This document shows positions 36,335 to 44,676 of a stretch of 50,014 nt of DNA, one piece after another. The first letter of the stretch is position 1; each line of letters opens with the position of its first letter. The notes under the pieces are model-generated. The model ran no database searches, was not told where the DNA came from, and was given only the letters and a program-made list of their open reading frames with translations. The translations under genes and the position numbers were made by a program. Source of the DNA: Actinomycetes bacterium (lineage in GTDB: Bacteria; Actinomycetota; Acidimicrobiia; Acidimicrobiales; JAAEMS01); assembly GCA_024225275.1 (NCBI GenBank), contig JAAEMS010000071.1, positions 1 to 50,014 on the forward strand, given 5' to 3'.

Positions 36335-36862
36335 ATGAGTGATTCATCGCAGCCCCCCCTCGCCGAGTCACCCGAGATCGTGATGCCGGGTAGCGGGCCG
36401 GGCCAGGACCAGCCTTCCGAGGAGGCGGGCGAGTCCACCGAGGCCGTGAACGAGCCGGCCAAGGTGATGCGCATCGGTGCCATGATCCGCACCCTGTTGG
36501 CCGAGGTCAAGGAGACCGAGCTCGACGAGGCCAGCCGCGAACGTCTGGCCGACATGTACGACACCTCGATCATCGAGTTGTCCTCGGCCCTGTCGCCGGA
36601 TCTCCAGGAGGAGCTCCAGCGGCTGGCCCTGCCTTTCGATGACGATTCGACGCCCTCGGAGGCTGAGCTGAGGGTCGCTCAGGCTCAGATCGTGGGCTGG
36701 CTCGAGGGTCTGTTCCACGGCATCCAGGCCACCCTGTTCGCCCAGCAGATGGAGGCTCGGGCCCAGCTCGAGCAGATGCAGCAACAGGCGTTGGGTCAGG
36801 GTGGCCCCCCGGTTGCCCCCCAGCCCCCGGGCGGTGAGAACCGCCCCGGCGTGTACCTGTGA
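36335..36862 (+). CDS. bpa: Bacterial proteasome activator Bpa/PafE (DUF2587)
   Basis: 175 residues, almost the length of the mycobacterial protein. A disordered acidic N-terminus (1-42) precedes the helical core (VMRIGAMIRTLLAEVKE, then ASRERLADMYDTSIIEL and VGWLEGLFHGIQATLFAQQM). The end is GVYL, like the hydrophobic-Tyr-Leu tail that docks into 20S proteasome pockets. Bpa opens the proteasome gate without ATP. This predicts 20S proteasome genes elsewhere in the genome. The ATG at 36335 is preferred; a TTG 18 nt earlier is possible. Confidence 0.88.
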   Translation: MSDSSQPPLAESPEIVMPGSGPGQDQPSEEAGESTEAVNEPAKVMRIGAMIRTLLAEVKETELDEASRERLADMYDTSIIELSSALSPDLQEELQRLALPFDDDSTPSEAELRVAQAQIVGWLEGLFHGIQATLFAQQMEARAQLEQMQQQALGQGGPPVAPQPPGGENRPGVYL

Positions 36863-36955
36863 GCGAGGGAAATCGGTGAGGGAATCGGCCAGCCAACAGA
36901 GCTTGGTGGGATGTGGGGGGGCTGGTCTTGGGGAACCGGCCCGTTCGCCGGGGGG

Positions 36956-36979
36956 TTGACAGAGGCACTAATCTGTCGA
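36956..36979. promoter_or_regulatory. 24-bp dyad containing TTGACA upstream of dnaE1
   Basis: TTGACAGA (36956-36963) and TCTGTCGA (36972-36979) form an inverted repeat with 7 of 8 pairs matched and an 8-nt spacer. The left arm includes a consensus -35 hexamer, but no good -10 lies 16-18 nt downstream. It could be an operator overlapping the dnaE1 promoter. Confidence 0.35.
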
Positions 36980-37098
36980 GCACAAATCACATGGCTGTAA
37001 CTCGTCCACAGACTGCGGAGAACTCTTGTGGACAGGCTGTGGATGGGACCCAGAGACCCGGAGGACGACAGCCCAGTGAGCCCGGTGAACAGCACCCG

Positions 37099-40000
37099 AT
37101 GAGCACAGACTCCTTCACCCACCTCCATGTCCACACCGAGTTCTCGATGCTCGATGGGGCCAGCCGCCTCGACGACCTGGTCGGCGCCGTGGCGAGAGAC
37201 GGCCAGCCGGCCGTGGGTATCACCGACCACGGCAACATGTACGGGGTCCTCGACTTCTACCGGGCCTGCAAGGACCAGGGCGTCAAGCCGATCATCGGGT
37301 CCGAGCTCTACCAGGCCCACGATCACCGATCAGAGCGCCCCAGCCGCCGGGGCAAGGTCGACGATGCGGGGGGCGACACGGCGGGGGGAGCGAAGCTCTA
37401 CTACCACCTCATCGCCCTGGCCGAGAACGACATCGGCTACAAGAACCTCATCCAGCTGAGTAGCCGGGCCTACCTCGAGGGCTACTACTACAAGCCCCGG
37501 GTCGACTGGGAGGTCCTCGACGCCCACCGCGAAGGGGTCATCGTCACCAGCGGTTGTCTGGGCGGTCATGTCCTTCAGAACCTGATCCGCGACGACTTCA
37601 AGGGCGCCTACGAGAAGGCCGGCCGGTTCCAGGACATTTTCGGCCGCGACAACTTCTTCATCGAGATCCAAGACCACGGCATCCCCGAGCAGCACAAGAC
37701 CAACCCGATGCTGGTGGAGCTGTCGAAGAAGCTGGGTGCCCCCCTCCTCGCCACCAACGACAGCCACTACACCGAGCAGCACCATCACGAGGCCCACGAC
37801 GCCCTGCTATGTGTCCAGACCGGCTCGCTCATGAGCGACCCCGACCGGCTGAAGTTCCACGGCGACCAGCACTATGTGAAGAGTGCGGCCGAGATGCGCC
37901 ATCTGTTCCGCGAGATCCCCGCGGCCTGCGACAACAGCCTCTGGATCGCCGAGCGGTGCAACGTCGATATCGAGTTCGGCAACCCCCAGCTTCCCGACTT
38001 CCCCCTCCCCACCGGCTTCGGAACCGATGATGCCTACCTCGAGCACCTGACCTTCGAGGGAGCCCGCAAACGCTGGGGCGACCCCCTGCCCGACGCGGTG
38101 GTCGAGAGGCTGGCCTACGAGCTCAGGGTCATATCCGACATGGGCTTCTCGTCGTACTTCCTGATCACCTGGGACCTCATCCGTCACGCGCGCGACGCCA
38201 ATATCCGGGTGGGCCCGGGCCGGGGCAGCGCGGCCGGCTGCGCGGTGGCCTACACCCTCTGGATCACCGATCTCGACCCCATCAAGTACGACCTCCTGTT
38301 CGAGCGGTTCCTCAACCCGAGCCGGATTTCCATGCCCGACATCGACATGGACTTCGACTCCCGCTACCGCGACGAGATGATCCGCTACGCCGCCGAGATG
38401 TACGGCCGCGACCATGTGGCCCAGATCGTGACCTTCAGCCAGATCAAGGCCCGGGCGGCGGTTCGCGACGGGGCCCGGGTGCTCGGCTACCCGTACATCG
38501 TGGGCGACAAGATCGCCAAGGCCATGCCTCCGCTCATCATGGGCCGCGACACCCCGCTGGCCGCCTGCCTGGAGTCCACTCCGAAGTATGAGGACGGCTA
38601 CAAGATGGCCGCCGATCTTCGGCGCATGTACGAAGAGGAGCCCGACACCAAGAAGGTCGTCGATGTGGCGCGCGGCCTCGAAGGCATGCGTCGCCAGGAC
38701 GGCATCCACGCCGCCGCGGTGGTGATCACCAAAGAACCGCTCACCGAGTACCTCCCCATCCAGCGCAAACCCGAATCCGGGCAGCCCATCGAAGAAGCGC
38801 CCGTCGTCACCCAGTACGAGATGAACGGCGTCGAAGACCTGGGCCTGCTGAAGATGGACTTCCTGGGGCTGCGGAACCTCGACGTCATCACCGATGCGGT
38901 GTCGATGATCGAACGCACTCGCGGCGAGCTACTCGACATCGACGGGGTGGCCCTGGACGACCCCGCCACCTATTCCTTGCTCCAACGGGCCGAGACCATC
39001 GGGGTGTTCCAGCTCGAGGGAGGGCCAATGCGGGCCCTGATTCGCAGCTTGGCCCCCACCAGCTTCGAGGACGTCGCCGCCCTCGTGGCCCTGTACCGGC
39101 CGGGACCGATGGCGGCGAACATGCACAACGATTACGCCGACCGCAAGAACGAACGCCAGCCGGTCAGCTACTTCCACCCCGACGCCGAAGAGCTGCTGGG
39201 CGACACCTACGGCCTGATGATCTATCAGGAGTCGGTGATGCGGGTGGCCCAGAAGTTCGCCGGCTATTCCCTGGCCGAAGCCGATTCGCTGCGCAAGGCC
39301 ATGGGTAAGAAGGTCCGCGAGATCATGGCCAAGGAGCGCGACAAGTTCGTGTCCGGCGTGGTCGACAGCGGCTACGAACAGGCCCTGGCCGATGAGTTGT
39401 TCGACATCATCCAGCAGTTCGCCGACTACGCGTTCAACAAGTCACACTCTTATGGCTACGGCCTGGTCAGCTACCAGACCGCCTATCTGAAGGCGAACTA
39501 CCCGGTCGAGTACCTGAGCTGCCTGCTCACCAGCGTCAAGACCAATCTCGAGAAGGCGGCTGTCTACCTGGCCGAATGCCGCAACCTGGGGATCACCGTC
39601 GAGGTAGCCAACATCAACCGCTCGCTCATGGATTTCGAGGCGGTGACCGACCCCATCGGGAAATCGGGGGGCACGATCCTGTTCGGCCTGTCGGCGGTAC
39701 GCAATGTAGGCGTCGGCCTGGTGAGCCTCATCCTCGAAGAACGCGACGCCAACGGCCCCTTCACCGACTTCTACGAGTTCTGTTCGCGGGTCGATACCAC
39801 CGTTCTGAACAAGCGAACGATCGAGGCCCTGATCAAGGCCGGCGCCTTCGATTGTGTCGGCCATCCCCGCAAGGGCCTGCTGGCGGTGTTCGAGCAGATC
39901 GTCGACCATTACACGGCCCGTCGCCGCGAGCACGACATGGGCGTCATGTCCCTGTTCGGCGAGGCCGAAGAGGATCCGTTGTTCGACGAGAGGGCCCCGA

Positions 40001-40635
40001 TCCCCGCCCTCGAGTTCGAGAAGATGGAAAAGCTCGGGTTCGAGAAGGAGATGCTCGGCCTCTATGTGTCCGACCATCCCCTCATGGGCGCCGAGGTGGG
40101 CCTGCGCAAGGCCACCGACTGCACCCTCACCGACCTCATGGAGCTCGAGGACGGCACGATGCGGGCCGTTGGTGGAGTCATCACCTCACTCCAGAAGAAG
40201 TGGACGAAGAAGGGAGACCTCATGGCTGTCTTCGTTCTCGAGGATCTCCAGACCTCGGTCGAGGTCATGGTCTTTCCCCGCACGATGCAGGAGTGGGGTC
40301 ATGTGCTCGAGGACGACCAGGTGGTCATCTTGAAAGGCCGTCTGGACACGCGCGACGACATGCCCAAGCTCATCGCCATGGAAGTCTCTCGCTTCGAGCC
40401 GGTCATCAGCGACGGGGGCCCGCCAGTACGCATCCAGCTTCGGCCCAACGACGTCTCCGACACGGTCATCGCCGACCTGAAGGGCCTCTTGGCCGATCAT
40501 CCGGGCGATTGCCAGGTGTTCATCCATCTCGACAAGCAGGTCGTGCGCCTGCCCGAGGACTACCTGGTCGACTCGGCCAGCGGTCTGGTGGCTGAGCTGC
40601 GGGTCATGCTCGGACCCGATTCGGTACTGATCTAG
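37099..40635 (+). CDS. dnaE1: DNA polymerase III alpha subunit DnaE1
   Basis: 1178 residues, the replicative C-family polymerase. The PHP domain keeps its metal motifs (HLHVHTEFSMLDGA at 8-21, GITDHGNMYG), so intrinsic proofreading as in mycobacterial DnaE1 is plausible. The palm holds GPGRGSAAG and the catalytic MPDIDMDF (412-419). HhH and OB domains follow, with KGDLMAVFVLEDLQTSVEVM in the OB region. The ATG at 37099 matches the family start. Upstream in-frame starts only add unrelated sequence. Confidence 0.96.
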   Translation: MSTDSFTHLHVHTEFSMLDGASRLDDLVGAVARDGQPAVGITDHGNMYGVLDFYRACKDQGVKPIIGSELYQAHDHRSERPSRRGKVDDAGGDTAGGAKLYYHLIALAENDIGYKNLIQLSSRAYLEGYYYKPRVDWEVLDAHREGVIVTSGCLGGHVLQNLIRDDFKGAYEKAGRFQDIFGRDNFFIEIQDHGIPEQHKTNPMLVELSKKLGAPLLATNDSHYTEQHHHEAHDALLCVQTGSLMSDPDRLKFHGDQHYVKSAAEMRHLFREIPAACDNSLWIAERCNVDIEFGNPQLPDFPLPTGFGTDDAYLEHLTFEGARKRWGDPLPDAVVERLAYELRVISDMGFSSYFLITWDLIRHARDANIRVGPGRGSAAGCAVAYTLWITDLDPIKYDLLFERFLNPSRISMPDIDMDFDSRYRDEMIRYAAEMYGRDHVAQIVTFSQIKARAAVRDGARVLGYPYIVGDKIAKAMPPLIMGRDTPLAACLESTPKYEDGYKMAADLRRMYEEEPDTKKVVDVARGLEGMRRQDGIHAAAVVITKEPLTEYLPIQRKPESGQPIEEAPVVTQYEMNGVEDLGLLKMDFLGLRNLDVITDAVSMIERTRGELLDIDGVALDDPATYSLLQRAETIGVFQLEGGPMRALIRSLAPTSFEDVAALVALYRPGPMAANMHNDYADRKNERQPVSYFHPDAEELLGDTYGLMIYQESVMRVAQKFAGYSLAEADSLRKAMGKKVREIMAKERDKFVSGVVDSGYEQALADELFDIIQQFADYAFNKSHSYGYGLVSYQTAYLKANYPVEYLSCLLTSVKTNLEKAAVYLAECRNLGITVEVANINRSLMDFEAVTDPIGKSGGTILFGLSAVRNVGVGLVSLILEERDANGPFTDFYEFCSRVDTTVLNKRTIEALIKAGAFDCVGHPRKGLLAVFEQIVDHYTARRREHDMGVMSLFGEAEEDPLFDERAPIPALEFEKMEKLGFEKEMLGLYVSDHPLMGAEVGLRKATDCTLTDLMELEDGTMRAVGGVITSLQKKWTKKGDLMAVFVLEDLQTSVEVMVFPRTMQEWGHVLEDDQVVILKGRLDTRDDMPKLIAMEVSRFEPVISDGGPPVRIQLRPNDVSDTVIADLKGLLADHPGDCQVFIHLDKQVVRLPEDYLVDSASGLVAELRVMLGPDSVLI

Positions 40636-40845
40636 CGCCCCCTGTCTGGTGGCGTGAGCCCATCGCTGGTCGATCTCGTTCGTCTTGTCCAAGCCATGGC
40701 CTCTACCTTGGTTGAGCGATACCGTTGCCGGTGAGGGATGGGATGACGTATTCCAGGACCTAGCAGGCGGAGGTTCAGAGTTCGGTGCCAGGGGATCGAG
40801 TAGTGGAAGACGGCGGACCCTCCTTCGGGGTGCAGCACGGCCGCC

Positions 40846-41247
40846 GTGTGGGCCTCCCCTTCAGCCGCCGGCCTTGTCGGCACCCCCGCCTGCGCTGCGG
40901 ACTGCAGCACCCTCACCTTTGACGGGGTCAACGCGTGGTTCGCCATCGACGGTTCGGGTGTCGATCCGGCCGAGGGCGTGAGCAACCCCATCATTGTCGA
41001 CGGCAGGTTGGTCTGGGTCTCGGTCCATAGCCAGATGACAACAACCGTGGCCGGCGTCACGTTGTACACCGAGTTCGTTGACATCCGGTTGCCAAACGAG
41101 GACTGCGAGCTGGACGACACTTCGGCGCTCATGCTCCCCGGTGGCCAGCTCTTCCTCCAGATCCCACAAGGCCAACGGGTCGATGAAGGAAACGGGGTGT
41201 ACCGCTGGACCGTCGGCCTCTTCAGCGTTCCCGCCGGATCCAACTGA
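40846..41247 (+). CDS. Hypothetical, possibly exported protein; N-terminus unclear
   Basis: I do not recognise this 133-residue product. From about residue 20 (CAADCSTLTFDGVNAWFAID onward) codon third positions are G/C-rich and the sequence looks like a small beta-rich domain with three cysteines. Residues 1-19 (VWASPSAAGLVGTPACA) resemble the end of a signal peptide. In the overlapping frame just upstream, RRRTLLRGAA resembles the start of one, and joining the two needs a 1-nt shift near 40840. The gene may therefore be frameshifted. The 210 nt back to dnaE1 hold nothing else I can support. Confidence 0.45.
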   Translation: MWASPSAAGLVGTPACAADCSTLTFDGVNAWFAIDGSGVDPAEGVSNPIIVDGRLVWVSVHSQMTTTVAGVTLYTEFVDIRLPNEDCELDDTSALMLPGGQLFLQIPQGQRVDEGNGVYRWTVGLFSVPAGSN

Positions 41248-41382
41248 GTCGGGGATCCCGCCGCCATCGGTCCCGATCCACTGAGCTTCTTCCTGCCCCA
41301 CTGTTCCGCCAGTGCGGCCCACCCTCTCATCGGTGGCGCATGGGCCGGCGAGATCACGTGCTGCGGCCCGGCCATCAACTGA

Positions 41383-41535
41383 TCAATCAGGTCCCAGGCC
41401 CTGATCAGCAAGCCCAGAGCGGAGCCCACAACGCCCCTCCCCAGCGCCGAACGGGTCAGCAATCTCGGCCAGGTTGGTGTCGCCGTCCAGGTGTATCCAG
41501 ATCAGGCTTCGGTCTTGTGCCGCCGCCCGAACTGG
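41383..41535 (-). pseudogene. Relic of the PqqD C-terminus of an HprK-like/PqqD fusion
   Basis: A 50-codon minus-strand frame bounded by stops reads SLIWIHLDG, then LAEIADPFGAGEGRCG and a short tail ending at 41383. It matches the last 45 residues of the intact fusion kinase at 42440-43594 (SLIWLHLDG, LAEVAGLFDAGEVRAG) and ends at nearly the same place. Everything N-terminal to it is missing. The promoter and start of the GNAT gene at 41551 lie over its 5' end, so it is a truncated paralogue rather than a working gene. Nothing else is evident between 41248 and 41550. Confidence 0.7.
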
Positions 41536-41550
41536 CTAGTCTCGTCCATT

Positions 41551-42327
41551 GTGACTGGGGCGGGTGAACGGGCGAACACGGTGGCGCGGATCGAAGCGGG
41601 GTTGGCCGAGGCCTGGCGGCGCCAGTGCAGCTGGATCCCTGGTGGCCAGAGCGCCTATGTCGACGGACTGTTGGTTTGCCGGTCCCTGTTGCCCGATCCC
41701 ACCATGAGTACGGCGGTGGTGCGCCGTGAGCCCGATGATCATGCGGTGGCGGTCGACTCGGCGGCCTCACTGTTCTCCATCGTGGGGCTGCCTCTCACTG
41801 TGGATGTGGCCGATGGTTTGCGGCCGAGGCTCGAGCAGGCCATGGTCGATCGGGGGATGGGGGAGGTGGCCCGGCGGCCGGGCCTGGCCGTGGACCTCGA
41901 TCGGGTGGAGCTTGCCCCGTCTCCCGTCGATGTTCGAATCGCGCCCGTTTCCTCGCCTGCTGAGCTCGCCGCGGTGAGGGAGGTCCAGACCGCGGCGTTC
42001 GGCATGCCGCCGGAGGTTATGGCCGGGCTGCTGCACGATGATGTTCTAGCCACGTCTGGCGTATACCAATTCGGGGCGTGGGCCGAGGCGACCTTGGTGA
42101 GTTGCGCAACGATGCATGTCGACGATCGGGCCGCCGGATTGTTCGGAATCGCCACCCACCCCGACCACCAGAGGCGCGGCGTCGGTGCTGCCATCACCAG
42201 CGCGGCGCTGGCCGGGGCCCGAGATCTGGGCGCCGATCTGGCCTGGCTCCAGACCACCGACGCGGGGCTCGGGGTCTACCAGAGCTTGGGTCTCGAGCCG
42301 ATCGTCGACTTCGTTGTGTGGCGGTAG
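41551..42327 (+). CDS. GNAT-family N-acetyltransferase
   Basis: 258 residues. The C-terminal GNAT domain contains LFGIATHPDHQRRGVGAAIT, with the acetyl-CoA pyrophosphate loop (RRGVGAA), then AWLQTTDAGLGVYQSLGL. The N-terminal 130 residues are less typical and may be a second, degenerate GNAT-like half. TAGTCT at 41537-41542 lies 8 nt before the GTG, consistent with a leaderless transcript. The acyl acceptor is unknown. The gene was apparently placed over a kinase/PqqD relic. Confidence 0.82.
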   Translation: MTGAGERANTVARIEAGLAEAWRRQCSWIPGGQSAYVDGLLVCRSLLPDPTMSTAVVRREPDDHAVAVDSAASLFSIVGLPLTVDVADGLRPRLEQAMVDRGMGEVARRPGLAVDLDRVELAPSPVDVRIAPVSSPAELAAVREVQTAAFGMPPEVMAGLLHDDVLATSGVYQFGAWAEATLVSCATMHVDDRAAGLFGIATHPDHQRRGVGAAITSAALAGARDLGADLAWLQTTDAGLGVYQSLGLEPIVDFVVWR

Positions 42328-42439
42328 TGGCTGTTGCACACTCTCATTCCTCGATGGTGACAACGAGGTTCTCGTCCTCTACCTCCCGGGTCAGGCCATC
42401 GTGACCATGGCGTCCTTGACAACCGGGGCCCCTGATTGC

Positions 42440-43594
42440 TCAGATCAGCAGTCCCTCTGCGGCTAGTTCTCGCACGAACTCCAGTACGCCGGCCCGCACC
42501 TCCCCTGCGTCGAAGAGCCCTGCCACTTCGGCCAGGCTCTTCTCCCCGTCGAGGTGGAGCCAGATCAGGCTTCCCTCCTCGTCCAACGCCGCCACCTGTC
42601 TCGTCTTCAGGTCGTGGATCACTACCCGATTCCCGATCAGGGCCGCGTCGATGCTCCGGTTTGCCTGGGGGCGGCTGTCCGGGCCTATCGCGTGGGCCGA
42701 TTCCCCGCCCTGTCGAGCTGAGCTCCGGGGCAGCTGCTCCACCGGTACCGGTTCCCGCACGCCATCGCCGACTAGGCCCATCACGTACTGCGTCGCCGTC
42801 GCTGGCGCCATCGAGTGGGTGAGACGGGCACAGCGGGCCCGTGCCGCCAGGCGGCCCATCAACGCCATCCCGCCCCGTCCGTACCGGGGCAGATCGAGAG
42901 TGTTGGAGGCCAGGTGCACGACCGCATCGGCGGGGTGGATCTCCTCGAGGACGGTGTCTGACTCGGCCTCGAAAGCCACCTCGATCACCAGCGCCACCTC
43001 GGCCTCGGTGACCACACCGCCGGACCCCAGGTCGGTGGCTGGGTACTGGAGTGGCACCCGGGCCCCGGACTGCTCGGCTCCCGGCTCGATCAGGCCCAGG
43101 AGCTCCAGGGCCCCGCTCCGCAGGGATAGAGGCTTGGGCCAGCACTGAACCCGGGCGGTGGCCGGCTCGATACCCGCTGACTCGTCGCTCAGAAATGTGC
43201 AGCCGGCCTGGACGAGTGAGCCAACCATGGTCGACTTCCCGGCGAACGACGGGCCGTAGACCATCAGGCCCCGCCCCTGGTGCACGACCGTGCCCCCGTG
43301 GATGTGGAGCAGCTCGGGGGTGTGGTCGAGGCTCCGTCGGGTGATCCGGGTGACCAGGGAGCGCTGGATGAGCTCCTGGCCGTCGGTGGATCGCACCACT
43401 TCCTTCTCGCCCTGGCGCAGGATCCAGTGGTCGGCCTCGCGAGTGATCGAGAACCGGACGGCCGGCTCGACCCCTGCGGGGGCCAGCGGCACGGTAGTCA
43501 GGGTGCGGGCGGTGTCGACTTCTGCATCGGGATCGACGTCGACGACGAAGTCGAGCCCCAGCGCCCGGTAGGGGCCCATGGGAATATGGGTCAC
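42440..43594 (-). CDS. HPr-kinase-like protein with C-terminal PqqD-like domain (copy 1)
   Basis: 384 residues. An N-terminal domain (about 10-90) precedes an HprK-type kinase core with Walker A GPSFAGKST (114-122), a preceding LLHIHGG (95-101), and the metal motif DE (137-138, FLSDESAG). Residues 315-384 form a PqqD-like winged helix (SLIWLHLDGEKSLAEVAGLF). PqqD domains bind leader peptides in RiPP pathways, and HprK-related kinases are known partners of PqqD proteins outside the sugar PTS. A peptide-phosphorylating role is inferred. The start overlaps the stop of the stand-alone PqqD gene (ATGA). Confidence 0.82.
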   Translation of the reverse strand: MTHIPMGPYRALGLDFVVDVDPDAEVDTARTLTTVPLAPAGVEPAVRFSITREADHWILRQGEKEVVRSTDGQELIQRSLVTRITRRSLDHTPELLHIHGGTVVHQGRGLMVYGPSFAGKSTMVGSLVQAGCTFLSDESAGIEPATARVQCWPKPLSLRSGALELLGLIEPGAEQSGARVPLQYPATDLGSGGVVTEAEVALVIEVAFEAESDTVLEEIHPADAVVHLASNTLDLPRYGRGGMALMGRLAARARCARLTHSMAPATATQYVMGLVGDGVREPVPVEQLPRSSARQGGESAHAIGPDSRPQANRSIDAALIGNRVVIHDLKTRQVAALDEEGSLIWLHLDGEKSLAEVAGLFDAGEVRAGVLEFVRELAAEGLLI

Positions 43595-43872
43595 GCTTCC
43601 TCTACCAGGAGCTGGTCGGCCAGTTGGGCGATGGTCGACTGGAGGACGGTCCGAACCTCAGCTTGGTCGGTCTGGAACTGGTCGGCGATGTCGGATGCCA
43701 GCTCGTCGACGCTCACCGGTTCGACGAGGCATTCCCATATGAGCTGGGCCGAGATGTCGAGTAGCACCGGTTCGCCGTCGCTGGCGGGGGAGAGCAGCAT
43801 GAGTCCGTCTCGAACTTCTCGGATGAGGTGGGGGGCCTGTCGCCAGCGCGACGGGGAAGAGGTGGAGACCAC
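43591..43872 (-). CDS. Stand-alone PqqD-like protein (copy 1)
   Basis: 93 residues forming a single PqqD-like fold: a beta hairpin (LIREVRDGLMLLSPASDG), a strand ending VLLDISAQLIWECL, then helices with VDELASDIADQF and VRTVLQSTIAQLADQLLV. PqqD-type proteins present precursor peptides to modifying enzymes. The GTG start has AGGT about 5 nt upstream, and the stop overlaps the fusion kinase, so the two products probably work together. A TACAAT hexamer at 43907-43902 may be its -10 box. Confidence 0.78.
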   Translation of the reverse strand: MVSTSSPSRWRQAPHLIREVRDGLMLLSPASDGEPVLLDISAQLIWECLVEPVSVDELASDIADQFQTDQAEVRTVLQSTIAQLADQLLVEEA

Positions 43873-43994
43873 AGCTACCTATTCGGTCTGGGTGGTACCG
43901 ATTGTAGGGACTCAGTCCGGTCGGCTTGCACGATTTGCGGATCGCGACTGGACTGGTAGGGCCAGTCGTCGAGGAGTCGGGGGACAATTCAGCT

Positions 43995-44651
43995 ATGGCC
44001 GTTCTGGTGGAGACCAAGGATTGCACCGCTCTCAGTGACAGCGAGCTCACCGAGATGGCAGACCTCTGCGCAGAGGGCCCCATCCAATACGAGGCCGGGC
44101 TCCTATCGAAGCAGGCCGACGAGTGGGTGCTCGTCAGTCTGGCCCGCGAGGGCAACAAGTTGAAGGGATTCGCTTTTTCCACCCTCGAGCGCATCGGGGG
44201 AACACCCTCGGTGGTCGTCGGGGTGGCATCGATTCGCCGGGTGGCCAAGCGCGACACCCTGCTCCGTCAGGTCATGGCCGATCTCTACCACCGGGCCGTC
44301 ATGGCCTTCCCCGACGAGGACGTCCTCGTCGGCGTGAAGATGGTCGAGCCCTGCGCCTACGACGCTTTCAAGGGCCTGAGTGACATCTGTCCTCGCCCCG
44401 AGTACCGACCGTCGGGCGAGGAACGGGCTTGGGGCCGCCGGCTGGCCAAGCGCTTCAGCCTGGCCAAGTACGACGATCGGGCCTTCGTCGCCACTGGCGA
44501 CGGGTCCATCCCCCTGGTGTTCGACTTCTCTGGCACCAAGGACCCCGATCCTGACATCGCGGCCCAGTTCACGGCTCTCGAGACCGATCGAGGCGATTGC
44601 CTCATTGCCTTCGGTTGGGCCATGGCCGAAGACCTCTTGAAGCACACCTGA
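43995..44651 (+). CDS. Uncharacterised protein with possible acetyltransferase-like fold
   Basis: I do not recognise a named family. The 218-residue product has an order of helices and strands like GNAT proteins (WVLVSLAREGNKLKGFAFST, then VVVGVASIRR and DEDVLVGVKMVEPCAYDAF), but no clear acetyl-CoA loop. It is divergent from the PqqD/kinase pair and codirectional with the patatin gene 25 nt downstream. The ATG at 43995 has GGGGGA about 10 nt upstream. Confidence 0.6.
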   Translation: MAVLVETKDCTALSDSELTEMADLCAEGPIQYEAGLLSKQADEWVLVSLAREGNKLKGFAFSTLERIGGTPSVVVGVASIRRVAKRDTLLRQVMADLYHRAVMAFPDEDVLVGVKMVEPCAYDAFKGLSDICPRPEYRPSGEERAWGRRLAKRFSLAKYDDRAFVATGDGSIPLVFDFSGTKDPDPDIAAQFTALETDRGDCLIAFGWAMAEDLLKHT

Positions 44652-44676
44652 CCTTCGTCGCCCCTACCCTGAAGCC

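Noticed and set aside
40632..41462. A 276-codon minus-strand open frame downstream of dnaE1
   Set aside because: It has irregular composition and no motif, and it is antisense to a better-supported small plus-strand frame. Only the separate 41383-41535 relic shows real similarity.
42440..43594. A true HPr kinase/phosphorylase of carbon catabolite control
   Set aside because: No ptsH or ptsI is nearby, a C-terminal PqqD-like domain is fused, and the metal motif is DE rather than the usual DD. An HprK-related kinase fits better.
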